The position numbers and the translations under genes are program-made. A DNA stretch of 64,000 nt. Origin: Acanthosepion lycidas. Taxonomy: Eukaryota; Mollusca; Cephalopoda; Sepiida; Sepiidae. Below, piece after piece: positions 1 through 11,308 of the stretch (position 1 is its first letter; each line of letters starts with the position of its first letter). Below the pieces are notes generated by a model. It did not search any database, was not told where the DNA came from, and saw nothing but the letters and a program-made list of their open reading frames with translations. The stretch lies in assembly GCA_963932145.1 (NCBI GenBank), contig OZ010600.1:51395657-51459656 (forward strand), given 5' to 3'.

Positions 1-310
1 TCATCATTAACAATTTAAATCTATCTATCTATCTATCTATCTAACAATTTAAATATATCCGTATCCATCATCATTAACAATTTAAATCTATCTATCTATC
101 TATCTAACAATTTAAATATATCCGTATCCATCATCATTAACAATTTAAATCTATCTATCTATCTATCTAACAATTTAAATATATCCGTATCCATCATCAT
201 TAACAATTTAAATCTATCTATCTATCTATCTATCTAACTATCTATCTATATTAACAATTTAAATATATCCGTATCTATCATCATTAACAATTTAAATCTA
301 TCTATCTATC
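1..310. repeat. Composite TATC/AATTTAAA minisatellite
   Basis: Four to five units of 63-84 bp begin near 1, 68, 131, 194 and 278. Each has TCATCATTAACAATTTAAA, then a (CTAT)n run, then AACAATTTAAATATATCCG. Unit length varies mainly through the number of CTAT steps (unit 4 is the longest). The array runs off the left edge of the window, so its full size is unknown. Confidence 0.9.
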
Positions 311-311
311 T

Positions 312-419
312 AAGAAATGGTAACCTACTGCGGGAAAAAAAACAAGCCTCTTCAGTCATGTATCGAAATATACATGAACGCCTAAGCATACATTTCGCAT
401 GGCACATATAACTGATTAA
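312..419 (+). repeat. SINE body fragment, second SINE family
   Basis: This segment, from AAGAAATGGTAACCTACTGC to CATATAACTGATTAAG, aligns by eye along its length with 57796-57895. There the same body sits downstream of a tRNA-like head. It contains the ATGTATCGAAATATACATGA palindrome also seen in the other copy. The head is missing here, so this is a 5'-truncated copy abutting the TATC array. Confidence 0.65.
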
Positions 420-1450
420 GAAGGTCTTCCTAACATAGGCGAGAATCACGTACTTATGCGAAATAAAAACAATAATCCCTGCAGGTAACCCATGAGATTT
501 ATACCAGGATAAGCCGCATTTAGAGAAGGAATCTCGTTAGTTCTGAGTGAGCAGGTTAAGACAGGTCTTATCTTAGTAGTCGCCCGACTTATGGTTAGAA
601 TAAACAACCAATGTTTTAGCGCTTCAGACCCTCCGTCTCGATCAGATATTATTAAATAGCTTAGAAAAAACAAACAAAAAAAAAACGAAAAAAAAACGCG
701 ATGACATGCTTATAAAATCCCGTGAGTTTTGGTTTCAGGAATATCTGCTCAAAATAACTAGTCGGTGAGGTATCCAAACATAATCTTTAAATCTGTCAGG
801 GTTAGTTTATATTAATTCATTCTCCTTTCTCTTTTTGCTGGGAAATTACTTTAGTATATTCTTCATACAAATTATCCTGCTCAAAATTCTTTACTACCCT
901 ATTTAATACATTTACTGCGACAGCATGATTGAAAGGGACAAACTTAATTTTCTTCTCATCCCATGACAACTTTATATAATAACAATTATTTTTTTATATT
1001 CTATGGAGTCATTAAATTGTTCGATCTTATTTTTATTGTAGCCGCTGACGGAGTTTTCGTCATCCATCAACCCCAGGGTTTCCATATTAAATATTTTCTC
1101 CAAATTACGTTCTACTAAACACTCTTCGAATCTCTCAGCAAAGGGGATTACAATACATGTCACATTTTGGGTTCTAAAACAAAATTTACTTGTGCATAAG
1201 GATAAGCAGAATAATGAGAAATTATTGTGTCAACTGTCAACATTATTCCTTGTCGATTAATGGACTCACAAATAATTCACTTGGATTGGATATAAGAAAT
1301 TAGTTATATCCCTAAAAAAAGATTATCCCATAAGAGGATTCCCAAGCAGAACCTCGCATACACTTAATCATGTGTAGTGGACCTATAAATTATATAAAAT
1401 TCTAACAGACTATGAACAGGCGTGGGTTTGTTGTACTTAATATAATCCGT
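420..1450. other. AT-rich intergenic DNA, no gene recognised
   Basis: Open frames are short (75 residues or fewer) and match no family I know. A poly-A/poly-G-interrupted tract lies near 668-698. I see nothing else supportable. Confidence 0.5.
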
Positions 1451-1652
1451 CTATATTTCTGAGATACGGTATTATGTACATTATTTACATTATTTACATT
1501 ATTCGGACTATTGTTCTCATCTTGTCGCCATATTTATTACAGCGTTTCGGCCATTCCAACCACCTGAAGAAGGCCGGAGCGTACAACGGCCGAAACGTTG
1601 TAATAAATATGGCGACAAAGATGAGGACAATAGTCTGAATAATGTAAAATGT
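1451..1652 (+). mobile_element. Penelope-type terminal unit, foldback form
   Basis: Left arm 1487-1548 and right arm 1577-1645 are near-perfect inverted repeats (ATTATTCGGACTATTG ... CAATAGTCTGAATAAT; CGCCATATTTATTACA ... GTAATAAATATGGCG). The right arm carries CTGAAGA at 1564-1570, a GGCCG/CGGCC stem and GAAA at 1592-1595, a hammerhead-like arrangement. The same unit, including the upstream CTATATTTCTGAGAT sequence, recurs at 58613-58910 next to a GIY-YIG relic. That link is why I assign it to Penelope-like elements; the assignment is inference. Confidence 0.6.
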
Positions 1653-1899
1653 TAATATAATCCGTAACTAACGTATAATTCAGATTTTCTAAATATTTTG
1701 CTACGGGGTGGAATCTTTGAACATTAAAATCGTTATTAAAATTGTCATCTATCTATAAAATTCTGTGACTTCCGTCTGTCCGTTCGTCATACCCTCTAAA
1801 ATAGACATACATTGACCGATCGAAACCAGATTTTTGGAGAGAAAGGAAAACATCTAAGCGGGTACAAAGTACAATTGGTTTTACTTAGTACAATGTTTA

Positions 1900-1936
<37 letters not shown>

Positions 1937-4780
1937 TTGAAATATTAAAAGTTTCATTATTTAACATGCAAAGTACTCCCACTATTTTAAAAACAATTTA
2001 ATGATTAAACCGCTAAGTAAGGTTTTTATCAAAGTATTTCCGCAAACAAATCAGCTTATTCAAATTGAAAGAAACGTATTTTGTAAATCTTGACAAAAAA
2101 TATTAGCGATAACTTTAATAATTAAATACTGAGATGATTTCAACACGTCTTAGCGTGTTACAAACAAATTCTAGTCTATTAAAACAGGTACAAAACGAAT
2201 ACCCGTATTAACTTTTATATCAAATATTACTTCCCTAATTTTTTTTTAAGTTGGGAACCCCAAAAATGTTCACTTGAAAATCAGTGGAAGAGACAAGACA
2301 ATTTCTACCCTTAACTTTATGTAAGTTATCTTGTGAAAAATATAATCTTTGGCTGCTCGTGTCTATAATACAATTAACCCTAAAACTTATCTTTCCTTTA
2401 ATTACTTTTAGGCTTACTAACGGTTAAAAAACAATTTTTCCTTTGACGTTTTACTTATAACTCCTGTTAATCATCAGATATTTTCGCTGGTCTCTTCTTG
2501 AACTACAGAATTTACACTTATATAGTAATTCATCTCCTTTAACTTTTCATTCAATGCTTTTGTGTCTAAAACTAAAGCAAAGTGAGCATAGGTTCTTTTT
2601 ACATCTAGCTAATCGAAAATTCCTGGGATGCGCTCGAATGATCCACACCTGAACAGAAACAAAATTTTTTTCGACTCCCTAAAATATCTTATCGACCTTT
2701 GAGAACGATACCAAACGCTTTAGTAAAACTTGCGCTAGACATATAGACTATTATTTGTCGTTTTTTTTTTTTTTTTTTTGTTTTTTAATTATCAATCTGG
2801 AAGTTGATGATGAAACTTAAGGTATAGCTGGGTCATGGAAACATTTTTCATATGCAAGAACTAAAATCAAGAACTGAAAATGAAAACTGTCCCGGTTTTG
2901 CGAATTATAGTAAGTGGGAAAAATAAATATTTAATAAAGACCGTAATTATTTCTTTATTCTAAGGCACGGACCTTCTAAAAATAAAAATAAAATGAAAAG
3001 CGCATTTTAAATAATTTAAATGTTTTAAACTTTTGTTGGAACTTAAATTTCAGTTCTATTCGAAAGTTAATATCCTTAAAAGCTAATCCGAATTAAAGGA
3101 AAAATTAATTTCCGTTTATAACTTTTTAAGCATTTCTAAAATCTTGGCATGTTTTTCGTCACTCATCGGACCGGCATTATATACGAAAACTGTAAACAAC
3201 AAATTTAAAAATCTATTTAAAATCCATTATTTAATCTGGATATGTGTTTCGAAGTCTGTTAGTAAATTTAAGGATTAATTAACTGGATTTTTGTGAAAGT
3301 AATACTTTCCTTTTACTTAAAACAGAATGAAAATAACGTTTTATTTACGCACGATAGCCTGTGAAGTCAAAGGATACAATAAAAACTCTGTAATTCTACC
3401 GCTGTCCGCAAAAGCGCGCGAAAAATAAAAATAAAACCTAAAGAAATACGGAAGGCCAAGAATCAAGAATTTTTTTTTATTTATGTTTAAAAATAAATTA
3501 TCTTTAACCTTGTATAACCAATAGTTTAAGAATATATTTTCTTTTTCCATAGACTTTTATCAAATTTGGCAGAATTAATAAATTTGAAGGTAATAAAGCG
3601 TTACCTAAAAATATATAGCGTAAATGCAGTTTGTGTTAGATTAATGTGAAAAGAGTAAATTTTAGAAAAATTATAGTATAAAGCATTCTTTTGTGCGAAT
3701 GAAATTAGTTTTGTCGTAATTTTGATTTTTTTTTTTTTTTTTGGGTCGCGAGGGGAACAAATTATGCAGGAAAAATAAGACAAAGATTTGTTTTGTTTTT
3801 TTAAATAATAAAAGCTTAAAGTAACAATTTACGTTTAATTACTATTACTAAGTAATGGTTCTGCTTGTATATAAAAGTCTGTAAATAAATGCAGGAAAAC
3901 ATAGATACGCAAAAAAAATAAAAATAAAAAATAAAAACACTAACAAAAAAAGCAAAGAAAAAAACACTGTTATCGATGGATCGAAAAACAATGCTTCAAA
4001 ACACAAAAAACTGACTGAATCAGAGATATAAAATTTGATTAATTCATAATACTCTTCTGATATTGAATAATAGTAAGTCAAAGTAAGATATCAGAATTAT
4101 GTCCTTTTTGTACATCCTTGCCAAAAATAATCTAACATTTGCTAAAAGGAAAAAAAAAAAAGATAGTATTCTTTTAAAACAGATTCACACTCGATAATAG
4201 CATTAAACTTTACGTTTTTTATTCTTCAAATATTCTTGTCTTTATTTAATAAAAGGAACTATTGTGACAAACAGCAACAGGATGATTTTCAAAATTGCAC
4301 TGAAAAATTACAAGTAATTTAAAAAAAAATAAATATTAAGCTTTTTCTATTCAATCTGAAAGAAAATAAATTTATTAAATTTATGCAAGCACCAATTCAC
4401 GAGAAAAAACCTATTTTTTCAAGTATTATTGATTTGATTTTATTAAGATAGGTGACGAATATTCCGTATGCTCACGGTCGATATTGCATAATTTTTTTAC
4501 TGAAATATGTTCAGGGAGTTTTCTTTAGAGAACTGTAAAATAATTGTACTAATCACACACACACCTCCAAATTAAAATTCTTCGGCCATGTTTTCTTAAG
4601 CGGTTTTGACTTTTTTTTTTTTTTTAGCATCACCCAATGAAATTCTCCCAGGCAGGTATATTACTGTATGGGTTTTATTTCTGCTTTCTTGAGAGGTTAC
4701 TTGGAATTGTTCGCCTTCTTCTTCTTTCTCTCCCCACTTTTATTTCCCTAATTTTATATCCCAATATATATTTAAAAAAC
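1653..4780. other. AT-rich intergenic DNA with homopolymer runs, no gene
   Basis: Long poly-T or poly-A tracts occur at 1914-1938, 2760-2780, 3728-3742, 4150-4160 and 4612-4626. Open frames are low-complexity Phe/Ile/Lys-rich shadows of A/T runs. No transposase, reverse transcriptase or host domain was recognised. Confidence 0.5.
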
Positions 4781-4824
4781 AAAAGATTAATCTAAAACGT
4801 ATTCAATACCCATCCATAAAAAGC

Positions 4825-4965
4825 ATCATTCTGAGTTCGATCCTCACTGGGTGCCGCATCTTTTCGCCCTTTTGCGACATCTAAGCTAGATGTTTAGAAA
4901 ATCACCTGATAAAAAGCGTCATGTGGTAAGACTAGAGAATGTAGTCCTCTTGGTGGTTGGTTTTT
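4825..4965 (+). repeat. Possible tRNA-derived SINE fragment
   Basis: GAGTTCGATCCTCACTGGG resembles a Pol III B box (GGTTCGANTCC) followed by a tRNA 3' half. No good A box precedes it, so it would be truncated. The downstream CTAAGCTAGATGTTTAG is an imperfect palindrome. Weak call. Confidence 0.3.
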
Positions 4966-5917
4966 AAACAGCTGTAGGCTATTCCAGAACCTTCTAAGAA
5001 TTCTTGGGATGATGGTCAGTTGCATCAGTCGAACGCTAAATATCGTCGCAGTAGCTGAAAATCAACTATTTTTCTATACACCTAGTGACATCGGGTTTGT
5101 CTTTATCAAAAAGATTACAAGTACAAAGATAAAGAGTTATATCTTTATTATCTGTGCACTGTTGGTTTGCAAGTGGAAGGAACGTGTGATTCAACATTGT
5201 ATTGTCCTCAATTTGGTGCCACTCGAAAGATTTCCATCCGTGCTGCAAGCAAGAATGGTAAAGGAACAGGCAAGGATTACTCGCATAGTTTATAGATTTC
5301 CGAGTATCAAGGACAACAATTATACCACATTATGTCAGCAACACATTCCGGTGGTTTAGACTGCAATGTAATAAAACACAAAAGATTACCATTCTCGAAG
5401 AAATTACAAGTGTCTGAAGTTTAATAAGGAACATTTCCTGTTAACTAGATGTCGACCGGAATAATATTCTTTGGTCTGGTCAAGATAGAATTATTAGGCA
5501 TCATCAGTTTTGGAGGAAGAAGAACGAAAGATTCAATCGAAACATCATCTCAACTGTGAAGCATGGCAGCAGAAACGTAATAGGTACAAGACAACATCTC
5601 AAAATCAAACAAAGAATGAATGGATTCATGAAGCAAAATAAATTGAACAAGTATCGCCTTAGATCAATTGAGATTTTAAAAATGAAGCTCAATTGGATGT
5701 TTCGGCAGGATAGAGATCCTAAACATACCATCAATGCAACCAAATAGTTATTTGGAAGTAAGAAAATCAAACTAGTGAAGTAGCAGAGTCAATCTCCTGA
5801 CCCGAAAAGAAATGAAGATTTGTGTCCATGTTTGTCAACGTTGAATAAACTGAAGAAAATTTGCCATGAAATACCAGCAGAAAAATGGTCGAAACTACTT
5901 ATAGGAATCGACTAGAG

Positions 5918-6637
5918 CAGTGGTTCTTAACCAGAGGTGCGATATCGGTTCCTAGGTGGTCTGAGGATACAGATTTATTAGGGTTGGTTTATTAAGTAAA
6001 CTTTAGTGTAGTGCTGTTGATGACAGCGACATCAAGGAAGATCTCATCGATCTGAGAAACAATCACGGAATACAAATGAAGTTCACCGATGGTCACCTTA
6101 AGCAATTCTGGGCTTCTCAATTGGAAACGTATCCTATACTGGCAAAAAAAACTCTCGCTGTACTGTTGACATTCGAGACTACATACCTATGCGAAACTGG
6201 ATGTTCCTGTCTGATTCACATCAAAACCAAGATCAGAAATCGACTGGATACTCAACAAGACATGCGAGTATCAATTAGCACCAAGGCACCAAAATCTGAT
6301 CTCATCTTAAACAGAAAACGATAGCAACAAAGTCACTGAGTTTGTTGCTCAATCATAATCATTCACAAAACACCATGCATAGTACAAGCACATGTTACCC
6401 TAATTTTATTTTTTGCTCATAAGTAATCTAGGTTCTTGCAATGCATCATTTTGTTGTCAGTTATGTGAATAAAGACTAAAGAAACACAATGGTTTTGTTA
6501 TTTACACATGAGATCAATATTGCTTTTCATCAACTCTTGAAGTGGGTGCGAGAACTGGTTGGTGATTTGAAAGGTGTGCGAAAACTGGGTAGTGGTTTGA
6601 AAGTGGTTCGAACAAGGAAACACGTTAAGAATCACAG
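5918..6637 (+). mobile_element. hAT DNA transposon, internally deleted, with 8-bp TSD
   Basis: The element starts CAGTGGTTCTTAACC and ends GTTAAGAATCACAG, a matching inverted pair. It is flanked on both sides by the identical octamer GACTAGAG (5910-5917 and 6638-6645), the target-site duplication size of hAT elements. At 6076-6324 it keeps a transposase C-terminal piece (LKQFWASQLETYPILAKKTL ... TTYLCETG ... KTKIRNRLDTQQDMRVSIS). This resembles the hAT C-terminal region of ZBED5/ZMYM6-like proteins, where FATTYLCE.GFS and KTK.RNRL are typical. The N-terminal zinc finger and catalytic D residues are absent, so it is non-autonomous. Confidence 0.85.
6076..6324 (+). pseudogene. hAT transposase C-terminal fragment
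   Basis: An open stretch of 82 codons within the hAT element above. The order QFW - YP.LAKK - TTYLCE.G - KTK.RNRLD - LRV.LS is the conserved C-terminal (dimerisation) block of hAT transposases of the ZBED5/ZMYM6 type. The residue after CETG is C where the family usually has F. The start ATG is incidental; real homology appears to begin upstream near 6030. It is a remnant without catalytic residues. Confidence 0.75.
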
Positions 6638-6844
6638 GACTAGAGGCTGTCGTTGTGAATAAAAAAAATTTCCATAAAGTTATTAAGCTCTGTAGGACAT
6701 TGAATATTTCTAGAGTCATTTCTTTTTAAAATATACACCCTTTGGGAATTTATAATCTTATTTAAATGTAGTTATTGAAAATTTGAATCATATTTACTTT
6801 TGTAAAACTTATGTAGTGGAATTTTGTATTGAATAGTTACTTTC

Positions 6845-6846
6845 CC

Positions 6847-6888
<42 letters not shown>

Positions 6889-7425
6889 CAGTGTATTGCC
6901 TTTGTATCTAGCTATCTACTTTATATAACAATTTACCCATCTACTTTAGATAACAATCTATCAACTTTGTGTAATAATCTACATATCTATGTAATTTATA
7001 TGACAATCTATCTATTTTAAATAAAAGTCGAGCTTTCTATCTACTATACATCACAGTCGATGTTTCTACTTTATATAGTCGACTTCATATAACAATCCAT
7101 CTATCTACGTCATATAATAGTCTATCAATTTTATATAAAAAAAAATCTATCTGCCTATCTACTATTTATAATAATCTATCAATCTACCGACCTACTTTAT
7201 ATAATCTATCTTCTAATTATAACAATCTACTTTATATAAATTCTATGTATCTACTTTATATAACAATCTATCTGTTTTATATAACTATTTACTTTATATA
7301 ACAATCTATTTATCTACTTTAGATAAATATCTATCTACTTTATACAACAATCTATTTATCTATCTACTTTATATAAATATGTGCACATATTAAAATAAGA
7401 AAGAACAGTAAAATTTACAATCCGG
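6845..7425 (+). repeat. TATC microsatellite decaying into a cryptic TATC-like tract
   Basis: A clean (TATC)n run at 6848-6889 grades into about 500 bp of ATCTACTTTATATAACAATCTATC-like phrases with irregular spacing. The same low-complexity material resumes at 7790-8165, with a clean (TATC)n near 8114-8145. It looks like one long decayed tetranucleotide field interrupted by a foldback element. Confidence 0.75.
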
Positions 7426-7478
7426 TGTTCTTAGTAATTATTTAAAAAAAAAAAACAGTGCTGTATACAAAACAGTAG

Positions 7479-7790
7479 AGCATAATATTATAATTATTTT
7501 CTATTTTAAAAATATGGTTCCATCGTTACACAGGAATTACCATGTTTCAAAACACAAATTAAAATTTCATATTTAATCATAAAATTAAATTTAAAATCAT
7601 TAGCTTTGTTCTATTGATTTTAAATTTAATTTATTAATTGAATTTGAAATTTTAGTTTCTGCTTTTAAACATGGTAATTCCTGTGTTTTATTATTAAATT
7701 TGAAATTTTAGTTTCTGTTTTGAAACATGGTAATTGCTGTGTAGCGATGGAGCCCTATTTTTAAAGTAGAAAATAATTATAATACTTTAT
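7479..7790. repeat. Foldback (MITE-like) element inside the TATC field
   Basis: Left arm: ATTATAATTATTTTCTA ... AGGAATTACCATGTTT. Right arm: AAACATGGTAATTGCTGTG ... AGAAAATAATTATAAT. The right side also holds a direct duplication of GAAATTTTAGTTTCTG ... AACATGGTAATTCCTGTGT. No coding capacity. No clear target duplication was found. Confidence 0.6.
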
Positions 7791-8111
7791 ATAAATATCT
7801 ACTTTAGATAATAATGTATAAACTTTATATAATAATGTATCTATCTACTTTATACAACAATCTATGTATCTACTTCATATAACAATATATTTATGTTCCT
7901 TATCTATCTATATATGTTCCTTATATATCTATCTACCTATCTAAATATGTTCCTTATCTTTCTGAATATGTTACTTATTTATCTAAATATATTCCTTATC
8001 TATCTAAATCTGTTCCTTATCTATTTCTAAATGTTCCTTATCTATCTATCTATCTATCTATCTTCTTTATATAATTAGTCAGGCAATTTATCTATTTATG
8101 TTCCTCATATG

Positions 8112-8145
<34 letters not shown>

Positions 8146-8165
8146 GTTCCTTATGTAATTTATCT
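7790..8165 (+). repeat. TATC/TTCC cryptic repeat tract, right part
   Basis: Irregular ATCTATCTAAATATGTTCCTT phrases are followed by a clean (TATC)n near 8114-8145. Continuation of 6845-7425 beyond the foldback element. Confidence 0.7.
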
Positions 8166-8335
8166 ATCTAAAGAGCTTCTGCCATGGAGTAATGATTAGC
8201 AAACCAATTTCGTAAAGTTTTGTTTCTCTGGTAAATTCATTCCTTACTGAGTTATCCATTAATGTATTAATTTATGCTTGTACCTTGTAAATCAGACTTT
8301 TGTTGTTTTTTTTCTTGTTTTTTTTTTTTTTTTTT

Positions 8336-8470
8336 TTTTTAATACTTAATTTAGTCTTGTCTTGCACAAGGACACAAGTGGGAGGCACCAAATAATGTCA
8401 AGATCGAACTCACTACAATAATAATGACATGCGTGTATAACATGTTAACCATTAACCCACGCACCCGATT
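8336..8470 (-). mobile_element. tRNA-derived SINE, other family
   Basis: On the minus strand, GGGTGCGTGGGTTAATGGTT resembles a Pol III A box and GTGAGTTCGATCTTG a B box. The 3' part runs into GGTGCCTCCCACTTGTGTC and ends at a poly-A (poly-T 8318-8340 on plus). It lacks the 5S-like head of the main SINE. Confidence 0.55.
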
Positions 8471-8751
8471 ACACTTATACTTTAATCAATGGTAAGAATG
8501 GTGACCTATCGAATAGTAAATCTGAGGCTCTTTTCTCAATGCCAAGTTGGTGACGTTTTATAAATTCGTATTGCAAAATTAAAAGCTCACATTTTGATCC
8601 ATGATTTTAGTTTTTAAAAAAAAGTTAAAGGAAAGTTTATCCTCATGTGGCCGCTGTGGTCAGTCTTGTACTTGTAACATCTGAAATACGCCAAGAGACA
8701 AAATAAATAAATGCATTTGTGACTGATTCATGAAACATGTTTTACTGACTG

Positions 8752-8940
8752 TTTCTTCTATGTGCCGTGTCTCTTCAGGATGTAGGCGATCATGGCTCTC
8801 CGCAATTTCCTGTCCTTTGTAGCTCTTAATAAATTTTGTCTTCCTGTTTAGTTCGCCTTACACCGCCATCCTTTTACAGTTACTCAAGATCGTTATGTAG
8901 GTTATGCGATGTTTTCCTCTGTCTCTCTTGCATTATGAAG
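8752..8940 (-). pseudogene. Non-LTR reverse transcriptase, extreme 3' end
   Basis: Minus-strand translation includes NLLRATKDRKLRRAMIAYIL and RHGT, the same C-terminal block found at 12277 (NLLRATRNMWRTLIAYVLKG). Upstream codons are broken by stops. It is a short 5'-truncated LINE tail. Confidence 0.6.
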
Positions 8941-10810
8941 TTTAAAATTAATAAGAACAGCGAACATAACCAAATATGCCCGTGGTAACCCCTGAAGGCA
9001 GCCGAGTTGACAACTGAAGAAAAAATGTTTTAAACTAGAAAACCACTACACTGGTAAACTTAATTTTAAACTCCGATATCGCCTGTTATAAACATCTGTT
9101 TACAGACAAATTAACTAGTTTTAATTATTTATCTAGACGCACATTTTTACATTATGGGTTTCGTTTTTTTTTGGGGAGTGTCCAAATGAATGTTTCCCAT
9201 ACCGTATCCACCGCGATCAATATATGTAATTAACACCCACCTTATGTAAAACATACCTAATTTATAACACTAACAGCGAGGTATATTGCTCATCAGGTGG
9301 AGATGTTGGTTTATTAAGCTAAAACTGGTAATACGTTAATAATTCAATTCATAAACCCAAGTACAAACGTTGTGACCTTAAAACTAAAAGACAGGCATTT
9401 TGAAATTTATGTTTAGTGATCTTTGCATTTATTTCATTCCATATGTGCCATTTTTTTCCTTTCATTCCATATGTGCCATTTTTACTTAAATTCACTTTAT
9501 GATCAAGAACGCATAACCTCCCTAGCGCGCTTAGTAAATGGATGGCGGAACAAGATTGAGGAGAGATAAAAAAAAAAGAAAAAATAGAAAAAAGGACAGA
9601 ATATTGTAGAAACCCACGATGGCCAACGTCCTGCACGTCCACGGCACATAAAAGAAAAAGAATACATCAAACATAGTGTAACCCTTAAAGTAAATTTAAG
9701 GGTTACACTATGAGTTAGATATTTTTAGGGGAATTTTTTATAGTGGCTATATTGTGAAATTTTATATCCGAAAAAAATGTAATTTACTCAAAAAAAGGTT
9801 TCATTTTAAATTATTTTAAGATATTTTCCATCTTCTTATTTTATTGTTTTTTGTTTGCAATCAAAACAAAATAAATGGCCGTAATTATCATTCTAATTAT
9901 TATATAATTCTTTATATTTCTTGACGTTGTCTAGTTTTTGGAATGTTGCTTAACAAATTGACTGCCAACCACGATATAAACTAATAGTTGGTATTTTCTG
10001 ATACATCTGCAGGCGACAATAACAACAAGTTTACTTTATTCACAAGTGATACTTTTTTTAGTGTGAAAACAATGTCAAGACTTCAGTTGAAGCTATGAAT
10101 TGACTCATAAATTTGTTTTTATTGCCTAAGTTGGCTATTATAAAATTGGCGTTTAAAGACAACGTGTTCAAAACAGCGACAAATTCTACGACCGCCCCGG
10201 GCGGTACAAATGCTTGGTACATCGCTATGTCAGTGTTAATTTTATTTATTATGCAATGTAATATTTTTTTTATTAAGATAAAAAAAAAAAGACTAAAGTA
10301 AACATAAAATCAACCAATCAGTTAATCTTAATCTGCAGCGCACACACCTTACCCCTAACCCTAAATAGTGCGTCTGGCAATTTTGCGAGGAGGTACCAAA
10401 CAGACATTTTCCCCGTTTTATTGCTGATGTATATACACCACATTTTTTTTTTTTTTTTTTATAAACAACTTGGGATTTGGACCAGGACTTTGTTTTGCTT
10501 AATCTTTACACAATGATTAGCGCTCAAGTTGCTTAAAAATGGATGCTTGCATTTTTTATGTTTGACTTTAATAAGTAGAAAATAAAGTAATTTATCTAAA
10601 CTGGTAGAATTCGTAGTAACTAACCTAAATTAGTATATAATTGGTAGTACCTGAACTGTTAGAATTGGTAGGATTCCTGAATACTCTATAAATTAATAAA
10701 CTTTTTTAAATTCACACTTTTAAAAATTTTAGCTAGTATTTATTTTCTGGAATTAAAACTAGACTTTTTCCACACATAAAACTCATATAAAAGTTTGAAA
10801 ATTTTAAATT
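8941..10810. other. Intergenic DNA, no gene; one perfect hairpin
   Basis: No recognisable coding sequence. A phrase CATTCCATATGTGCCATTTTT is directly repeated at about 9435 and 9464. A perfect hairpin lies at 9672-9712. CCCTAACCCTAAA at 10353-10365 is an isolated telomere-like pair and nothing more. Confidence 0.5.
9672..9712. repeat. Perfect 18-bp inverted repeat, 5-nt loop
   Basis: CATAGTGTAACCCTTAAA (9672-9689), loop GTAAA, TTTAAGGGTTACACTATG (9695-9712). The arms match without error. It could be a tiny MITE or a chance cruciform; no T-run follows, so it is not terminator-like. Confidence 0.8.
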
Positions 10811-10812
10811 TC

Positions 10813-10816
<4 letters not shown>

Positions 10817-10876
<60 letters not shown>
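10817..10876. repeat. (TA)n microsatellite
   Basis: About 29 uninterrupted TA steps, just left of a foldback element. Its mirror (TA)n lies at 11176-11250. Confidence 0.95.
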
Positions 10877-10877
<1 letters not shown>

Positions 10878-10889
10878 ATGTATATTTCT

Positions 10890-11032
10890 CTTACAATTGG
10901 AATTAAGATACCTTTAGTTTAGTTAGTGACCATTTTCACCTACGAATTTTAATTTTAAAATTCGCAGGTATTTTCAAGCTGTATATGGTATCAGTTTGTA
11001 GGAGACAATGGTATCTTAATTCCAATTGTAAG
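10890..11032. repeat. Foldback element with perfect 23-bp arms
   Basis: CTTACAATTGGAATTAAGATACC (arm 10890-10912, first 20 bases given by position only) is exactly reverse-complemented at 11010-11032. An inner palindrome CCTACGAATTTTAA/TTTTAAAATTCGCAGG sits near 10939-10967. It is flanked by (TA)n on the left, with another (TA)n at 11176. Non-coding; probably a small MITE. Confidence 0.75.
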
Positions 11033-11173
11033 AAAAAATTTGCTCTGTTTAATGAAAATAAACATTGAGCGCTCTTTGTGAGTCAGTTTTTTTAACATTT
11101 AATATTTAATATTTCAAATTCTATATTGTGTTAATAGGACACGATTGGATTATACCAGCGGATTACTTACTAC

Positions 11174-11175
<2 letters not shown>

Positions 11176-11250
<75 letters not shown>
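11176..11250. repeat. (TA)n microsatellite
   Basis: About 36 TA steps. Poly-Ile/Tyr open frames crossing it are artefacts. Confidence 0.95.
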
Positions 11251-11252
<2 letters not shown>

Positions 11253-11308
11253 GAAAAATGAAGTTTTCTTATTTATTTTGAAAATTAATGACTGTAATGA
11301 TTTTAGAC

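Larger units (their letters stand above)
5215..6705 (+). pseudogene. Tc1-family transposase pseudogene, split by a hAT insertion
   Basis: Conceptual translation gives pieces typical of Tc1 transposases (DDE enzymes that cut and paste Tc1/mariner elements at TA). In order they are TRKISIRAASKN near 5222, NNILWSGQDRI near 5461, HHQFWRKKNERFNRNI near 5500, then the diagnostic DRDPKHT near 5713 (family QDNDPKHT), SQSPDPKRNEDLCP and a C-terminal YRNRLEAVVVNK. The last piece is cut at 5917 and resumes at 6646, because a hAT element lies between. Several stops and frameshifts exist (for example TAG after NATK at 5745), so it is dead. Terminal inverted repeats of the Tc1 element itself were not found. 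Confidence 0.8.

Noticed and set aside
5009..5359. 116-codon plus-strand frame as an intact gene
   Set aside because: It overlaps the decayed Tc1 region; only its last part is near Tc1 homology, and in a different frame (TRKISIRAASKN).
10353..10365. Telomere-like CCCTAACCCTAAA
   Set aside because: Only two units; not an interstitial telomere array.
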